55,665 bases of DNA from Deltaproteobacteria bacterium Ga0077539. Lineage in GTDB: Bacteria; Myxococcota_A; Polyangia; Polyangiales; Ga0077539. Where the stretch lies: NCBI GenBank assembly GCA_001465015.1, contig LNEO01000275.1, positions 1-55,665 on the forward strand, given 5' to 3'. This document shows positions 35,147 through 43,742 of this stretch, in pieces. Made by a program: the position numbers and the translations under genes. The notes under the pieces were generated by a model, which ran no database searches, was not told the origin of the DNA, and worked only from the letters and a program-made list of their open reading frames with translations. Numbering within the stretch: the first letter of the stretch is position 1; the number at the start of each line of letters is the position of its first letter.

Positions 35147-36345
35147 CGCTGCGGTTTCTGCGAGAGGGCCGGGCGCAGTCGGCGCTCATCGTTCTCGGCG
35201 CGGCGGTCGGCGTCGCGGTGATGATCTTTTTGTCAGCGCTGATCGGAGGTCTGCAGACGAGCCTCGTCGCACAGACGCTGGGAACCCAAGCACACATCGT
35301 CGTTCGACCTGCAGACGACGTGGCTCGGCCCATGATCGCGGCGACCGGCGCCACCGAGGTGTCCGCGCGCATCGAGCGGACGGCGCAGCGCGCGCGGTCG
35401 ATCGATCGTTGGCAACAGGTGCTCGATCGCTTGTCGCGCACGCCTGGCGTCACGGCGGTCTCGCCCATCGTCTCGGGCCCAGCGATCGCTTCGCGCGCCA
35501 ACGCGACGCGCGCGGTGCTCTTGATCGGCGCAGAGGCCGCGCGATTCGCTGCGATCTACCCGATTCGTCAGCGGATGGCGTCGGGCGTCTACGACCCCTC
35601 GCGCACAGGGTGCGTGATCGGGCGCGAGCTCGCGGCGGACCTCGGCGTGTCCGTGGGCGACAAGCTGCGGCTGTCGGCGGCGGGCGACGCGTCGGCGATG
35701 TACACCGTCGAGGGCGTGTTCGACCTGGGAAATCGCGAGGTCAACCGACGTTGGCTGCTGGTCGCGACGCGCAGCGCGCAAACGACGCTCGACCTCAACG
35801 GCGGAGTGACCAGCATCGAGCTGCGGGTCGCATCGGTCTTCGAGGCCGAGTCGATCGCGGCCGCCTTGCGCTCGAGCACAGGACTCGTCGCGGACAGTTG
35901 GATGGTGAGCAACGCGCAGCTGTTGGTGGCGCTGCGCTCGCAGAGCAGCTCGAGCGAGCTGATTCAAGCGTTCGTGATCCTCGCGGTGGCCATGGGCATC
36001 GCGAGCGTGCTGGTCGTATCGGTCGCGCAGAAGCGGCGCGAGATCGGGATCTTGCGCGCGATGGGCACCCGACGAAGCGCGATTGTGTCAGTGTTTTTGC
36101 TGCAAGGAGCGATCGTAGGCGTCGTCGGGTCGCTGCTGGGCGCGGCGATCGGCGCGGGGCTCGGGGCGGCGTTCGCGGGCCTCGCGCGCAACGCCGACGG
36201 AACGCCGACGTTTCCCTTCGCGATCAGCTGGGCGTTGATCGGACGATCGTCGTTGATCGCGCTCGCGACGGGGGTGCTCGCCGCGGCGTTGCCGGCGAGG
36301 AGCGCGGCGCAGCTCGACCCCGCGGAGGCGATTCGCAATGGCTGA
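35125..36345 (+). CDS. FtsX/MacB-like ABC transporter permease
   Basis: 406 residues with the MacB/LolC topology: one helix near the N-terminus (about 20-42), a large periplasmic MacB-core domain (about 45-275) and three C-terminal helices. The conserved loop VSVAQKRREIGILRAMGTRRS between helices 2 and 3 contacts the ATPase, and PAEAIRNG is the typical C-terminus. The start overlaps the adaptor by 22 nt and the end overlaps the ATPase by 8 nt, so the three proteins are surely one operon. Export of a peptide, lipid or lipoprotein is likely, but the cargo is unknown. Confidence 0.92.
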   Translation: MPISWFLALRFLREGRAQSALIVLGAAVGVAVMIFLSALIGGLQTSLVAQTLGTQAHIVVRPADDVARPMIAATGATEVSARIERTAQRARSIDRWQQVLDRLSRTPGVTAVSPIVSGPAIASRANATRAVLLIGAEAARFAAIYPIRQRMASGVYDPSRTGCVIGRELAADLGVSVGDKLRLSAAGDASAMYTVEGVFDLGNREVNRRWLLVATRSAQTTLDLNGGVTSIELRVASVFEAESIAAALRSSTGLVADSWMVSNAQLLVALRSQSSSSELIQAFVILAVAMGIASVLVVSVAQKRREIGILRAMGTRRSAIVSVFLLQGAIVGVVGSLLGAAIGAGLGAAFAGLARNADGTPTFPFAISWALIGRSSLIALATGVLAAALPARSAAQLDPAEAIRNG

Positions 36346-37021
36346 GCCCGTGGTGTCGCTGACGAACGCGAGCAAATCCTATGGCACGACGATCGTCACG
36401 GACGTCTTGCGCTCGGTGAACCTTCGCCTGGAGGCGGGCGAGTTCGCCGCGCTCATCGGTCCGTCGGGCTCGGGCAAGAGCACGCTGCTCAACATCCTCG
36501 GGCTGCTCGATCGGCCCACCTCTGGCAGCGTCTGTATCAACGGCGTCGAGACAACGACGCTCGACGACGCTTCGCTCACGTCGTTGCGGGGCACGACGCT
36601 GGGCTTCGTCTTTCAGTTTCATCACTTGCTGTCGGGACTCACGGCGGCAGAGAACGTGATGATGCCGATGCTCGCCGCGAAGGGTCGCCGCACCCGCGCG
36701 ATGGAGCAGCGCGCGCGCTCTTTGCTCGACCGCGTGGGGCTGAGCTCGCTCTGGCGCTCGTTGCCCTCACAAATGTCTGGCGGACAGCAGCAGCGCGTCG
36801 CGATCGCGCGGGCGCTCGCGATGGACCCTCCGCTGGTGTTGGCCGACGAGCCCACAGGAAACCTCGACACGAAGACAGCCGACGGCGTGTTCGCGCTCTT
36901 GCGCGAGTTCAACGTCGAGCGACACGTGGCGTTCTTGATGGTGACTCACGACCCCAGGCTCGCCGCGCGCTGCGATCGCACGATCGAGCTGGTCGATGGT
37001 CGAATCGTCTCGGATCGATAG
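36338..37021 (+). CDS. ABC transporter ATP-binding protein (LolD/MacB type)
   Basis: 227 residues with all ATPase motifs: Walker A GPSGSGKS (41-48), Q-loop FQFHH, signature MSGGQQQR, Walker B LVLADEPT and the H-loop in VTHD. Similarity is to the LolD/FtsE/MacB-N group, which drive mechanotransmission in the permease and do not form a transport channel themselves. It is the last gene of the adaptor-permease-ATPase operon. It ends 22 nt before the convergent small helical paralogue 2. Confidence 0.95.
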   Translation: MAEPVVSLTNASKSYGTTIVTDVLRSVNLRLEAGEFAALIGPSGSGKSTLLNILGLLDRPTSGSVCINGVETTTLDDASLTSLRGTTLGFVFQFHHLLSGLTAAENVMMPMLAAKGRRTRAMEQRARSLLDRVGLSSLWRSLPSQMSGGQQQRVAIARALAMDPPLVLADEPTGNLDTKTADGVFALLREFNVERHVAFLMVTHDPRLAARCDRTIELVDGRIVSDR

Positions 37022-37043
37022 CGGCCGGTCGCGCCTCGACGCC

Positions 37044-37355
37044 TCAGCGCTTCGGGGTCCCTCTCGCTCCGTGGCGCTTGTGCTCGATGGTGTGCGTCTC
37101 GTTTCGCACTGCTGCGACCTCGTGTAAGCCGTTCTCCGAGGCCTCTTTCACGCCGTTGCCGCGCTTCACCACCGCGTCCTTCACTTCGTGAGTGGTGACA
37201 GGTGGCGTCTCTGCGAGCGCGTGTGCGACCTTGTCCGTCTCGACGCCAATGCTGCTCGCGGCTTCGTTGGCGCGGTCGCCGGCCTTCGCGACGAAGTCTT
37301 TCGCTTTGGTGGCGGCCGAATCGATCGCTTCGTTGCTGCTGTTCTTGCGGTCCAT
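37044..37355 (-). CDS. Small Ala/Lys-rich helical protein, paralogue 2
   Basis: 103 residues starting MDRKNSSNEAIDSAATKAKD. The first half (EAIDSAATKAKDFVAKAGDRANEAAS) aligns with paralogue 1 (GKIDSAAAKAKELVRQAVAKSEELAS). The second half has Val/His/Glu-rich sequence (TTHEVKDAVVKRGNGVKEAS) and a basic end (EHKRHGARGTPKR). No signal peptide. The ATG at 37355 is chosen because similarity to paralogue 1 begins there. It lies on the other side of the export operon from paralogue 1, in the same orientation, with a related upstream element. Confidence 0.7.
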   Translation of the reverse strand: MDRKNSSNEAIDSAATKAKDFVAKAGDRANEAASSIGVETDKVAHALAETPPVTTHEVKDAVVKRGNGVKEASENGLHEVAAVRNETHTIEHKRHGARGTPKR

Positions 37356-38048
37356 GATGAACGTTCCTCTCGCCGAGCGTCCGCGCGCGGAGCCGACCGC
37401 TGTCGGTGGGCTCGACATCATCGATGCGCTCCAGACAGAAGCCGATCACTCGCGCGCAGACATCGAAAGACAACGCACGAAGCAGGCCGTCGGTCGGCAG
37501 ACGGCCGTGCACGTCCCTTCGACGCCAATGAGAAGTGCGCGCTTGCGCTCTCGGCGCAGCGTGGTATTCAACACGTGGGTCGACAGTGAGCTGAGGCGGT
37601 CCCCCCCCCACGCCACCTTGCTGTCGACCTTTTCTATTTCTCCCGCGGGACGCGAGGCGGCGCGCCGTTGAGACGCCTTTGCGCTCGGTGCGCTTCGGCG
37701 TGATCTGCTCGAACGTCGAAGCGGAGCACCAGGCGGCTGAAGCCCACGCCCGCCGCGTGCGTCGGGGCGTCCATCGGCTGCCCCTCGGGCACCATCGATC
37801 GCGATACTCGTCGCCCACCAAGCCGATCGCGCCTGTGCTCGAGCGCCGCGCGCTTCACCGAAGAGCGACGCTGCTGACACGCGGACGACACGCGTCCACC
37901 CGCTCGATTGTCGCGGACATTTGTGCCATGGTCCGCGCCGTCGCGCAGGGACTGTCTGAAGTCGCCGTCCTTCCGCCTCGATCCAGGACCACCCATCCCC
38001 TTGAGGTCGAGTCGCACGAAGAGCTTCGACGGAGATTTCCAGGACATC
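37356..38048. other. Long non-coding region before the desaturase
   Basis: 693 bp with no gene I can support; reading frames on both strands look like noise. It holds the second copy of the shared element (37455-37490), an inverted repeat GGTCGACAG (37578-37586) / CTGTCGACC (37621-37629) around a run of nine C (37601-37609), and presumably the desaturase promoter. The minus-strand stretch near 37640-37860 has coding-like base use and may be a decayed fragment. Confidence 0.45.
37455..37490 (-). promoter_or_regulatory. Shared upstream element of the small helical paralogues, copy 2
   Basis: On the minus strand it reads ACGGCCTGCTTCGTGCGTTG then T, an 8-nt gap and GTCTGCG. This differs by one base from the long block of copy 1 at 33444-33487. 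It lies about 100 nt upstream of the start of paralogue 2. Confidence 0.55.
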
Positions 38049-39131
38049 ATGGCTGTGCCATTTCTACTGCGCGTCCTCGAAGAGCCCGGCTACGGCTGGT
38101 CTCGCGACGGCGTCGCATACAAGCCCACCACAAAAGAGATCTTTCGCGAGTGGACCTCGCGGATGAACATCTTTCGCTCGCGCAAGGCCTGGCTGCCCAT
38201 CATGGGCTGGCTGTGGACGTTGCTGCTGATGCCGTTCGCCGTGGTGTTTCTCAGCCAGTACTTCCGCTGGTCGCTGATGCTCGTCGGCTTTCTCTACGCG
38301 ATGGTCGTGATCGGCACGCACGGGACGATGTACCTGCATCGCTTCTCGACGCACCGCGCGTACAAGGTCCGCAACGGCTTCTACCTGTTCATCCTCCGCA
38401 ACCTCACGGTGAAGATCGTCCCCGAAGAGGTCTACGTGGTCTCGCACCACGTGCACCACGCGTTCTCGGACAAGGCCGGCGACCCGTACAACGCGACCAA
38501 CGGGTTCTTGTACTGCTTTCTCGCGGGTGAGCTGCACCAGCCCATCCGTCGCGACATGACCCCCGCCGAGTACGACCGCGTCGCTGGGCTCTTGCGACAC
38601 ACCGGCATGCGGCTGAACAGCTACGAGGAGTACCAACGCTGGGGCTCGATCGCGCATCCCGCGAGGCTCATCGGCCACTTCTTGCTCAACTGGGCGTTCT
38701 GGTACGCGGCGTTCTACGCGATCGGAGGCCACGCGCTGGCGACGGCTCTCTTCGGCTGGTCAGCCGTGTGGGCCGTGGGCATCCGCGCGCACAACTACGA
38801 CCTGCACGCGTTCGGCAAGGATCGACGCCGCGACGGGATCGAGTTCGATCGCTCGAGCCTCGCGGTCAACGCGTTCTGGCCCGGCCTCGTCGCGGGCGAG
38901 TGGCACAACAACCACCACTTGTTTCCCGAGAGCGTGCGCGCGGGGTTTCTGTGGTGGCAGCCAGACATCTCGTTCGCCGCCATTCGGCTCTTTCGACTGC
39001 TCGGCGGCGTGACCGAGTGGCGAGACTGCAAGAACAAGTTCTTCGAGCACCACTACAACCCGCACCTCGCCGGGCAGCGCACGACGACCAAGCCCGGAGA
39101 GCTCATCGCAGGGCCGACCGACGCAGAGTGA
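38049..39131 (+). CDS. Acyl-lipid/acyl-CoA fatty acid desaturase
   Basis: 360 residues, about four membrane helices and the three His boxes of membrane delta-9-type desaturases: H97-RFST-H102, H133-H134-VH-H137 (VVSHHVHH) and H286-NN-H289-H290. These bind the di-iron centre that inserts a double bond into saturated acyl chains at the inner membrane. The ATG at 38049 is preceded by AGGA at short distance, and family similarity starts with it; a frame from 37908 adds 47 meaningless residues. It is convergent with trxB across a small hairpin. Confidence 0.9.
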   Translation: MAVPFLLRVLEEPGYGWSRDGVAYKPTTKEIFREWTSRMNIFRSRKAWLPIMGWLWTLLLMPFAVVFLSQYFRWSLMLVGFLYAMVVIGTHGTMYLHRFSTHRAYKVRNGFYLFILRNLTVKIVPEEVYVVSHHVHHAFSDKAGDPYNATNGFLYCFLAGELHQPIRRDMTPAEYDRVAGLLRHTGMRLNSYEEYQRWGSIAHPARLIGHFLLNWAFWYAAFYAIGGHALATALFGWSAVWAVGIRAHNYDLHAFGKDRRRDGIEFDRSSLAVNAFWPGLVAGEWHNNHHLFPESVRAGFLWWQPDISFAAIRLFRLLGGVTEWRDCKNKFFEHHYNPHLAGQRTTTKPGELIAGPTDAE

Positions 39132-39146
39132 CGGCCCGACAGGCCG
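39132..39146. terminator. Short hairpin between convergent desaturase and trxB
   Basis: CGGCC (39132-39136), loop CGACA, GGCCG (39142-39146), directly after the desaturase stop. The stem is short and no T-run follows, so the role as a terminator is only suggested by position. Confidence 0.3.
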
Positions 39147-39173
39147 CTCGCTCACTGCGTCGACGGTCGGCGC

Positions 39174-40121
39174 TCACGCCTCGCGCGCGCTGATGTATCG
39201 CTCGGCCTCGATCGCGGCCATGCAGCCCGTACCCGCGGCGGTGATCGCCTGACGATAGACGTGATCCTGCACGTCGCCGCACGCGAACACGCCCTGCACA
39301 GAGGTCTGCGCCGTGCCAGGAACGGTCTTGATGTACCCGTTGTCGTGAATGTCCACCTGGCCCATGAAGATCTGGCTGGCCGGCGTGTGACCGATCGCGA
39401 CGAACACGCCGCCGATCGGGACCTCGGTGATCTCGCCGGTGCGCGTGTCCTCGAGCTTCACCGCGCGCAGGCGCTTGTCCTCGACGCCGAGGTACTCGTG
39501 GATGGTCTTGTTCCACAAGAACTTGATGTTCGGGTGCTTGAACGCGCGATCTTGCATGATCTTGCTCGCGCGTAGCGACTCGCGACGGTGCACGACGGTG
39601 ACGCTCTTGACGATGTTGGCGAGGTAGAGAGCTTCTTCCATCGCCGTGTCTCCGCCGCCGATCACCATGACGTGCTCTTCGCGAAAGAGGCTTCCGTCGC
39701 AGGTCGCGCACGCAGAGACGCCGTAGTTTTGCAGCTCTTTTTCGCCCTTGGCGTTGGTGTACTTCGCCACTGCGCCCGTCGAGATGATCGCGGTCTTGCC
39801 CTCGATCGCGACGTCGCCCTTGCTCTCGACCCACACCCGCTTCACGTCGCCCTTGAGCTCGGCCTTGACGACGTCCTCCGTCAGAAACTCGGTCCCGAAG
39901 CGCTCGGCTTGCGCACGAAACTGCTCCATCAACTTCGGCCCCGTGATCCCATGGGGAAAGCCCGGGTAGTTCTCGACCTCGGTCGTGATCATCAGCTGAC
40001 CGCCGGGCTGGTGGTCGGTGTTGAGCCCCTCGATCACGATAGGCTTGAGGTTGGCGCGCGCCGCATAGATCGCAGCCGTCAGCCCCGCGGGCCCGCTGCC
40101 GATGATGATCACGTTTCGCAT
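39174..40121 (-). CDS. trxB: Thioredoxin-disulfide reductase
   Basis: 315 residues, full length for the low-molecular-weight bacterial enzyme. The FAD motif GSGPAGLTAAIYAARA is at residues 8-23, the redox-active disulfide C138-A-T-C141 lies in SACATCDGSLF, the NADPH motif GGGDTAMEEALYL follows, and the FAD-closing motif GVFACGDV is near the C-terminus. It passes electrons from NADPH to thioredoxin in the cytoplasm. No thioredoxin gene is adjacent. The ATG at 40121 directly precedes the first beta strand. Confidence 0.97.
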   Translation of the reverse strand: MRNVIIIGSGPAGLTAAIYAARANLKPIVIEGLNTDHQPGGQLMITTEVENYPGFPHGITGPKLMEQFRAQAERFGTEFLTEDVVKAELKGDVKRVWVESKGDVAIEGKTAIISTGAVAKYTNAKGEKELQNYGVSACATCDGSLFREEHVMVIGGGDTAMEEALYLANIVKSVTVVHRRESLRASKIMQDRAFKHPNIKFLWNKTIHEYLGVEDKRLRAVKLEDTRTGEITEVPIGGVFVAIGHTPASQIFMGQVDIHDNGYIKTVPGTAQTSVQGVFACGDVQDHVYRQAITAAGTGCMAAIEAERYISAREA

Positions 40122-40225
40122 GGTCGGACCGGTCTAACACCACACCCCGCAGACCGGAAGCAACCGCGCGTCCCCCGACGACGGTCCACACGTTTGCTGC
40201 GCAGCCACCTCCCCTGAATGCGTGA

Positions 40226-40729
40226 TCAGAGCGTGGTCGCCAGCCGGTGCACCGCCCCCGTGAGCGCGTCGCGAAGGGCGCTGCGCGCCGCCGCTTCTTC
40301 GGTCCCAGACGAGCGCACCACGCGCCGGGTCTCGACCATGCCCTGCACGGCGCCGCGTCCGTCGGTGACTACCATCGAGAGCTCGCAGCGCGCGAGAGCG
40401 TCTGTCCCATCGCGCTGAATCGTGAGAGCGCGGACGTTGGTGTTGATCACCACCGCGCCTCCTGTGGGAGCGAAGCGCATGTTGGGCTCGCTCGCGATCG
40501 CTCGCGAGAGGGCGTCGATCACCGTCGCGCGCTCGGCGGACCCCTGGGTCCATCCGACGCTTACGACAGTCACGCGCGGCGCGGGTTGTTCAGCGCGACT
40601 GCTGCGCGCGCGTCGAGCGCGGGCGATCGACAGCGCTGGGCTCGCGGTGACTCCGGCGAGCGCGAGCGATACGAGCAACATGGGCCTCCACGCGCTCGTG
40701 CGCGCAGAGGACTCTCTCGGGTCCACCAT
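40226..40729 (-). CDS. Secreted hypothetical protein
   Basis: 167 residues. The ATG at 40729 is supported by GGAGG 7 nt upstream and gives a signal peptide (MLLVSLALAGVTASPALSIA after a polar start). The mature part is an alpha/beta pattern (APRVTVVSVGWTQGSAERAT, VVINTNVRALTIQRDG, CELSMVVTDGRGAVQGM) ending in a helix (AARSALRDALTGAVHRLATTL). It resembles small periplasmic stress or secretin-associated domains only in outline; no family is recognised. Some 300 bp of non-coding DNA separates it from the DUF3160 gene. Confidence 0.65.
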   Translation of the reverse strand: MVDPRESSARTSAWRPMLLVSLALAGVTASPALSIARARRARSSRAEQPAPRVTVVSVGWTQGSAERATVIDALSRAIASEPNMRFAPTGGAVVINTNVRALTIQRDGTDALARCELSMVVTDGRGAVQGMVETRRVVRSSGTEEAAARSALRDALTGAVHRLATTL

Positions 40730-41026
40730 CGCAATACCTCCACCGCTACAGCTCCGCCTTCCGTCGGCTACACGCACCCAGAAAATCCCGGGAATTTTCC
40801 CAGGAGATTGCTCGTGGTGTGTAGTGCTTCCAACGGGGCGTCGCGATCACGCGCCGCCCGAGAGCTCATCGAGCCAGTGCCCCGATTGGTGGGACGCTCG
40901 ATTCAGCCGCGGCGCTCTTCATCGCTAACAGCCCGCCGAGCGCGCTCGCCACTTCGCGACGACGATTGGTGGGACACGCACCGACCAAGGATCCATCGGC
41001 GACCGAGCGCTCGTCCGAGCGGCGAG
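40730..41026. other. Non-coding region with a 12-bp direct repeat
   Basis: 297 bp between two minus-strand genes. GATTGGTGGGAC occurs at 40884-40895 and again at 40964-40975, 80 nt apart. No gene is supported. The repeats could be regulator sites for the secreted protein downstream, or chance. Confidence 0.4.
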
Positions 41027-43693
41027 TCAAAACTCAGCGATGGGGTTGTCGACCATGCGGCGCGACCGCATCGCGACGGGATCGACGCGATCTCGTGTCA
41101 CGCGCCCGTCGGTCACGCGAACGTGCACGCCCTCGCACGCGACCGAGTCATCGTCGCCGAGCTCGAACGCAGCGATCGCCGTTCGATCCGCGTCGATCGT
41201 CGCGCGGGATGGCGCGCTGATGGGCTCGCCGTGGTGATCGAGCAGCGACACTTCGACCGACTGTCCGCCGGCCTCAGTGAGCGCCACGCGCCACTGTCCG
41301 CTCGGGCAGCGCACGACCTCCACCGCTCCCTCTGCGCTTCGCTCTCGGACGGTGTAGCTGTCGCGCCAGGTCGATCGATCGTCGCTGACCTCTTCGCGGG
41401 CGCGCTCGTCGTCGAGCCTCGAGTCGATCGACCCCGTGCGCTCGTAGCCCCGCGCGATGGGCCCCACCATCACCCGCGCAGGTCCGTTGGTGTCCACCAC
41501 GAACACGCCCAACATGGGCGTGCGCGCGCCGAGGTACAGGACCTCGCCAGCGTTGGTCATCGTGAAGTAGTCCGCGATGAAATCCGCTGCTTTTTCAGCG
41601 CCGATCTCGCGATCAGCGAAGAGGTCGAAGTACCACCCCGTCCACTTGGGCGGCTGGCCCGAGCCGCCTCCATAACCGCCTTGCGCGATGAACTCGCTCA
41701 CCATTCCGATCCAGCGCTTCTGCGTCTCGGTGAGCGCGAGGCCAGCGCGCTCGCGGATCGAGATGGTCTTCAGCGTCTCGAGCACCTGGCTCATGCGGCT
41801 CCAGAAGCGCGCGCGGGCGCCGTCGATCGCGCGCGCCGCGAGGGCGAACGCGAGCAGCGCGTCGTACGTCTCGACCGCGGGCTCGACGTATCCATCAGGA
41901 ATTTCGCAGCCGTACGCGTCGTAGCCCTGCCCCGCCAGGAGCACATAGTTGTGCCGGATCTGCGCGTAGGTCACGACCGAGGCGTTGAGCCGATAGTCCG
42001 CGAAGGCGTCGGTGCTCGCGAAGGACGGCCACACACCGGTGCGCGGCGCGGCGAGCGTGCGGGCCGCGGACAGCCAACGGCTGTAGAGGTCGTCTCGATC
42101 TGCCACGGCGCTCGCGAGCTGCGCGCGACCTCGAGTCAACGCGGCGCCGAGCGTCGGGTGCGCGGCGAGGTCCCTGCGCAAGTGCGCCTGCGCGCGATCG
42201 TGACCGAGAAGATAGCCGACGTCCGCCGCAGAGAGGCGCTCGCGCGACGTGACGGCGTCGTGCACGAGGCCCGTGAGGGGCGCGGTGTCCGGCACGATCC
42301 TCGGCCCGAACATCGTCGCGATCGCGGGGAGTTCGCCAGCGCCCTCGGGGGTAAAATGAATTCGTGTGCTGCGTTGAAATCGCTCGCCGATCCCAGCCCG
42401 CAGCGCCGCGAAGGCGTCCGGCGAGCGAAGGTTGATGCGCCTCTCTGTCCCGATGCGCGAGAGCTCGGGCAAGGGAACGTCTTCGCGCTTTCCTCCGAAG
42501 ACCGAGTAGACGCGCTCGAACTCTGCGAGCGTGGCGGACTGGCCCGAGCGCTCGACGAGCGCCGCGAGCGCCAGCGCGGCGAGCGCCTCGCGAGGGGTCT
42601 CGCTGGTCTCGAGCTCAGGAGCAGAGCTCTGACAGCCGCGCGTGACCAGGTTGAACTCCGTGCGCGAGAGCCACATCATCGCGCGAAAGTAGCTCTCGAG
42701 CGTTCCCGACTCGCCGCTGCTGTTTTCATTGACCCGCTCTGTGTAGTGTCCGCGCGGCGTCAACTGCGAGAAGTCCACCATGCGAGCGCGACCGAAGAGC
42801 GTGACCTCTTGCAGTCCGCCTCCTGACTTCGCCGCGTCGAAGAGCGCCTGGGCGCGGGCGCTGTCTCCGAGGATCGATCGCACGCGATCACGCTCGTCGA
42901 GCAGCGCGTCGGCGACGGCGAGGTAGTCATCGAGGTCGCTCGCGACGTGCGCGGGCATCGTCGCCCGCGTGCTGCGCAGGGTCGCGCGAAGCGCGGTGAG
43001 CATCCTACGCAGACCCGGTCGAAGCCTCGACGCCTCGATGCTCTGCAGCGCGGTCGAGTGCGCGACGAAGACCGCGTGCAGGATCGCGTCGACGCCGATG
43101 AACACCGGCAATTGCTGCCGAAAGATCTCGTGGAAGGCGAGCGCGTACGAGTCGTAGCTGTGCCGCTCGATCGCGACGAAGCCGTTGCGCGCGAGGGTGC
43201 TGCGGTCTGCCGCGCTCAAGTGAAGGTGGCGATCGACGAGGTCGAGGTGCTGCGGCGAGGTGCTTCGGTTCCACGGCGAAGTGCTCAGCGCGCGACCGGT
43301 CGCGGACTCGCGCGCGATCGAGCGTTCGTCGCGAGCGATGTGGTCGTTGGAGACGAAGCATGCGTCCGCGCCGCGCGGAGCCCGGTCGACGGTGTCGCAC
43401 ATCGGCGCTTGCTCGGAGCACTGAGGCTCGGTCTGGCGCGGGACCGAGGCCGTCGCCCGAGCGAGCAGGCGCGCGGGCGACGCGACGATCCTCGCGCAAA
43501 TGGCTCGCTCATCGAGCGGTCTTCGCCGCGTCGCGCGCTGCGCGTCCCGCGCGCTCGCGTCGGCAGAGCCAGCGTCTACCGAGGGCGTCGCGCGGTTCGC
43601 GAGCGTGGTGGCGCGCTGCGCGCTCCGCGCGCTACCAGAGCAACCGGAGGCACAGGACGCGAGCGCGACGAGGACCGCGAGGGCGAGCTTCAT
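41027..43693 (-). CDS. DUF3160-family lipoprotein
   Basis: 888 residues with a lipobox (LVALASCASGC) and an Asp/Ala/Arg linker. From about residue 140 the protein follows the DUF3160 pattern: LARNGFVAIERHSYDSYALAF, then PVFIGVDAILHAV, RAMMWLSRTEF, LLGHDRAQAHLR, DYRLNASVVTYAQIRHNYVLL, GYVEPAVETYDALLAF, and the C-terminal EKAADFIADYFTMTNAGEVLYLG. DUF3160 proteins are large, secreted and of unknown function. The last 120 residues add a beta-rich tail. It lies 49 nt downstream of the membrane-anchored sigma factor gene on the same strand, so the two are probably one transcript. Confidence 0.82.
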   Translation of the reverse strand: MKLALAVLVALASCASGCSGSARSAQRATTLANRATPSVDAGSADASARDAQRATRRRPLDERAICARIVASPARLLARATASVPRQTEPQCSEQAPMCDTVDRAPRGADACFVSNDHIARDERSIARESATGRALSTSPWNRSTSPQHLDLVDRHLHLSAADRSTLARNGFVAIERHSYDSYALAFHEIFRQQLPVFIGVDAILHAVFVAHSTALQSIEASRLRPGLRRMLTALRATLRSTRATMPAHVASDLDDYLAVADALLDERDRVRSILGDSARAQALFDAAKSGGGLQEVTLFGRARMVDFSQLTPRGHYTERVNENSSGESGTLESYFRAMMWLSRTEFNLVTRGCQSSAPELETSETPREALAALALAALVERSGQSATLAEFERVYSVFGGKREDVPLPELSRIGTERRINLRSPDAFAALRAGIGERFQRSTRIHFTPEGAGELPAIATMFGPRIVPDTAPLTGLVHDAVTSRERLSAADVGYLLGHDRAQAHLRRDLAAHPTLGAALTRGRAQLASAVADRDDLYSRWLSAARTLAAPRTGVWPSFASTDAFADYRLNASVVTYAQIRHNYVLLAGQGYDAYGCEIPDGYVEPAVETYDALLAFALAARAIDGARARFWSRMSQVLETLKTISIRERAGLALTETQKRWIGMVSEFIAQGGYGGGSGQPPKWTGWYFDLFADREIGAEKAADFIADYFTMTNAGEVLYLGARTPMLGVFVVDTNGPARVMVGPIARGYERTGSIDSRLDDERAREEVSDDRSTWRDSYTVRERSAEGAVEVVRCPSGQWRVALTEAGGQSVEVSLLDHHGEPISAPSRATIDADRTAIAAFELGDDDSVACEGVHVRVTDGRVTRDRVDPVAMRSRRMVDNPIAEF

Positions 43694-43742
43694 TGCGGTG
43701 TCCGTCGTATCTGGGGCCCCAACCTGTGACGACGAATCGTCG

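Noticed and set aside
37634..38050. A minus-strand gene upstream of the desaturase
   Set aside because: Coding-like base use exists, but the translation shows no domain and composition is irregular, so it was left as non-coding or decayed DNA.
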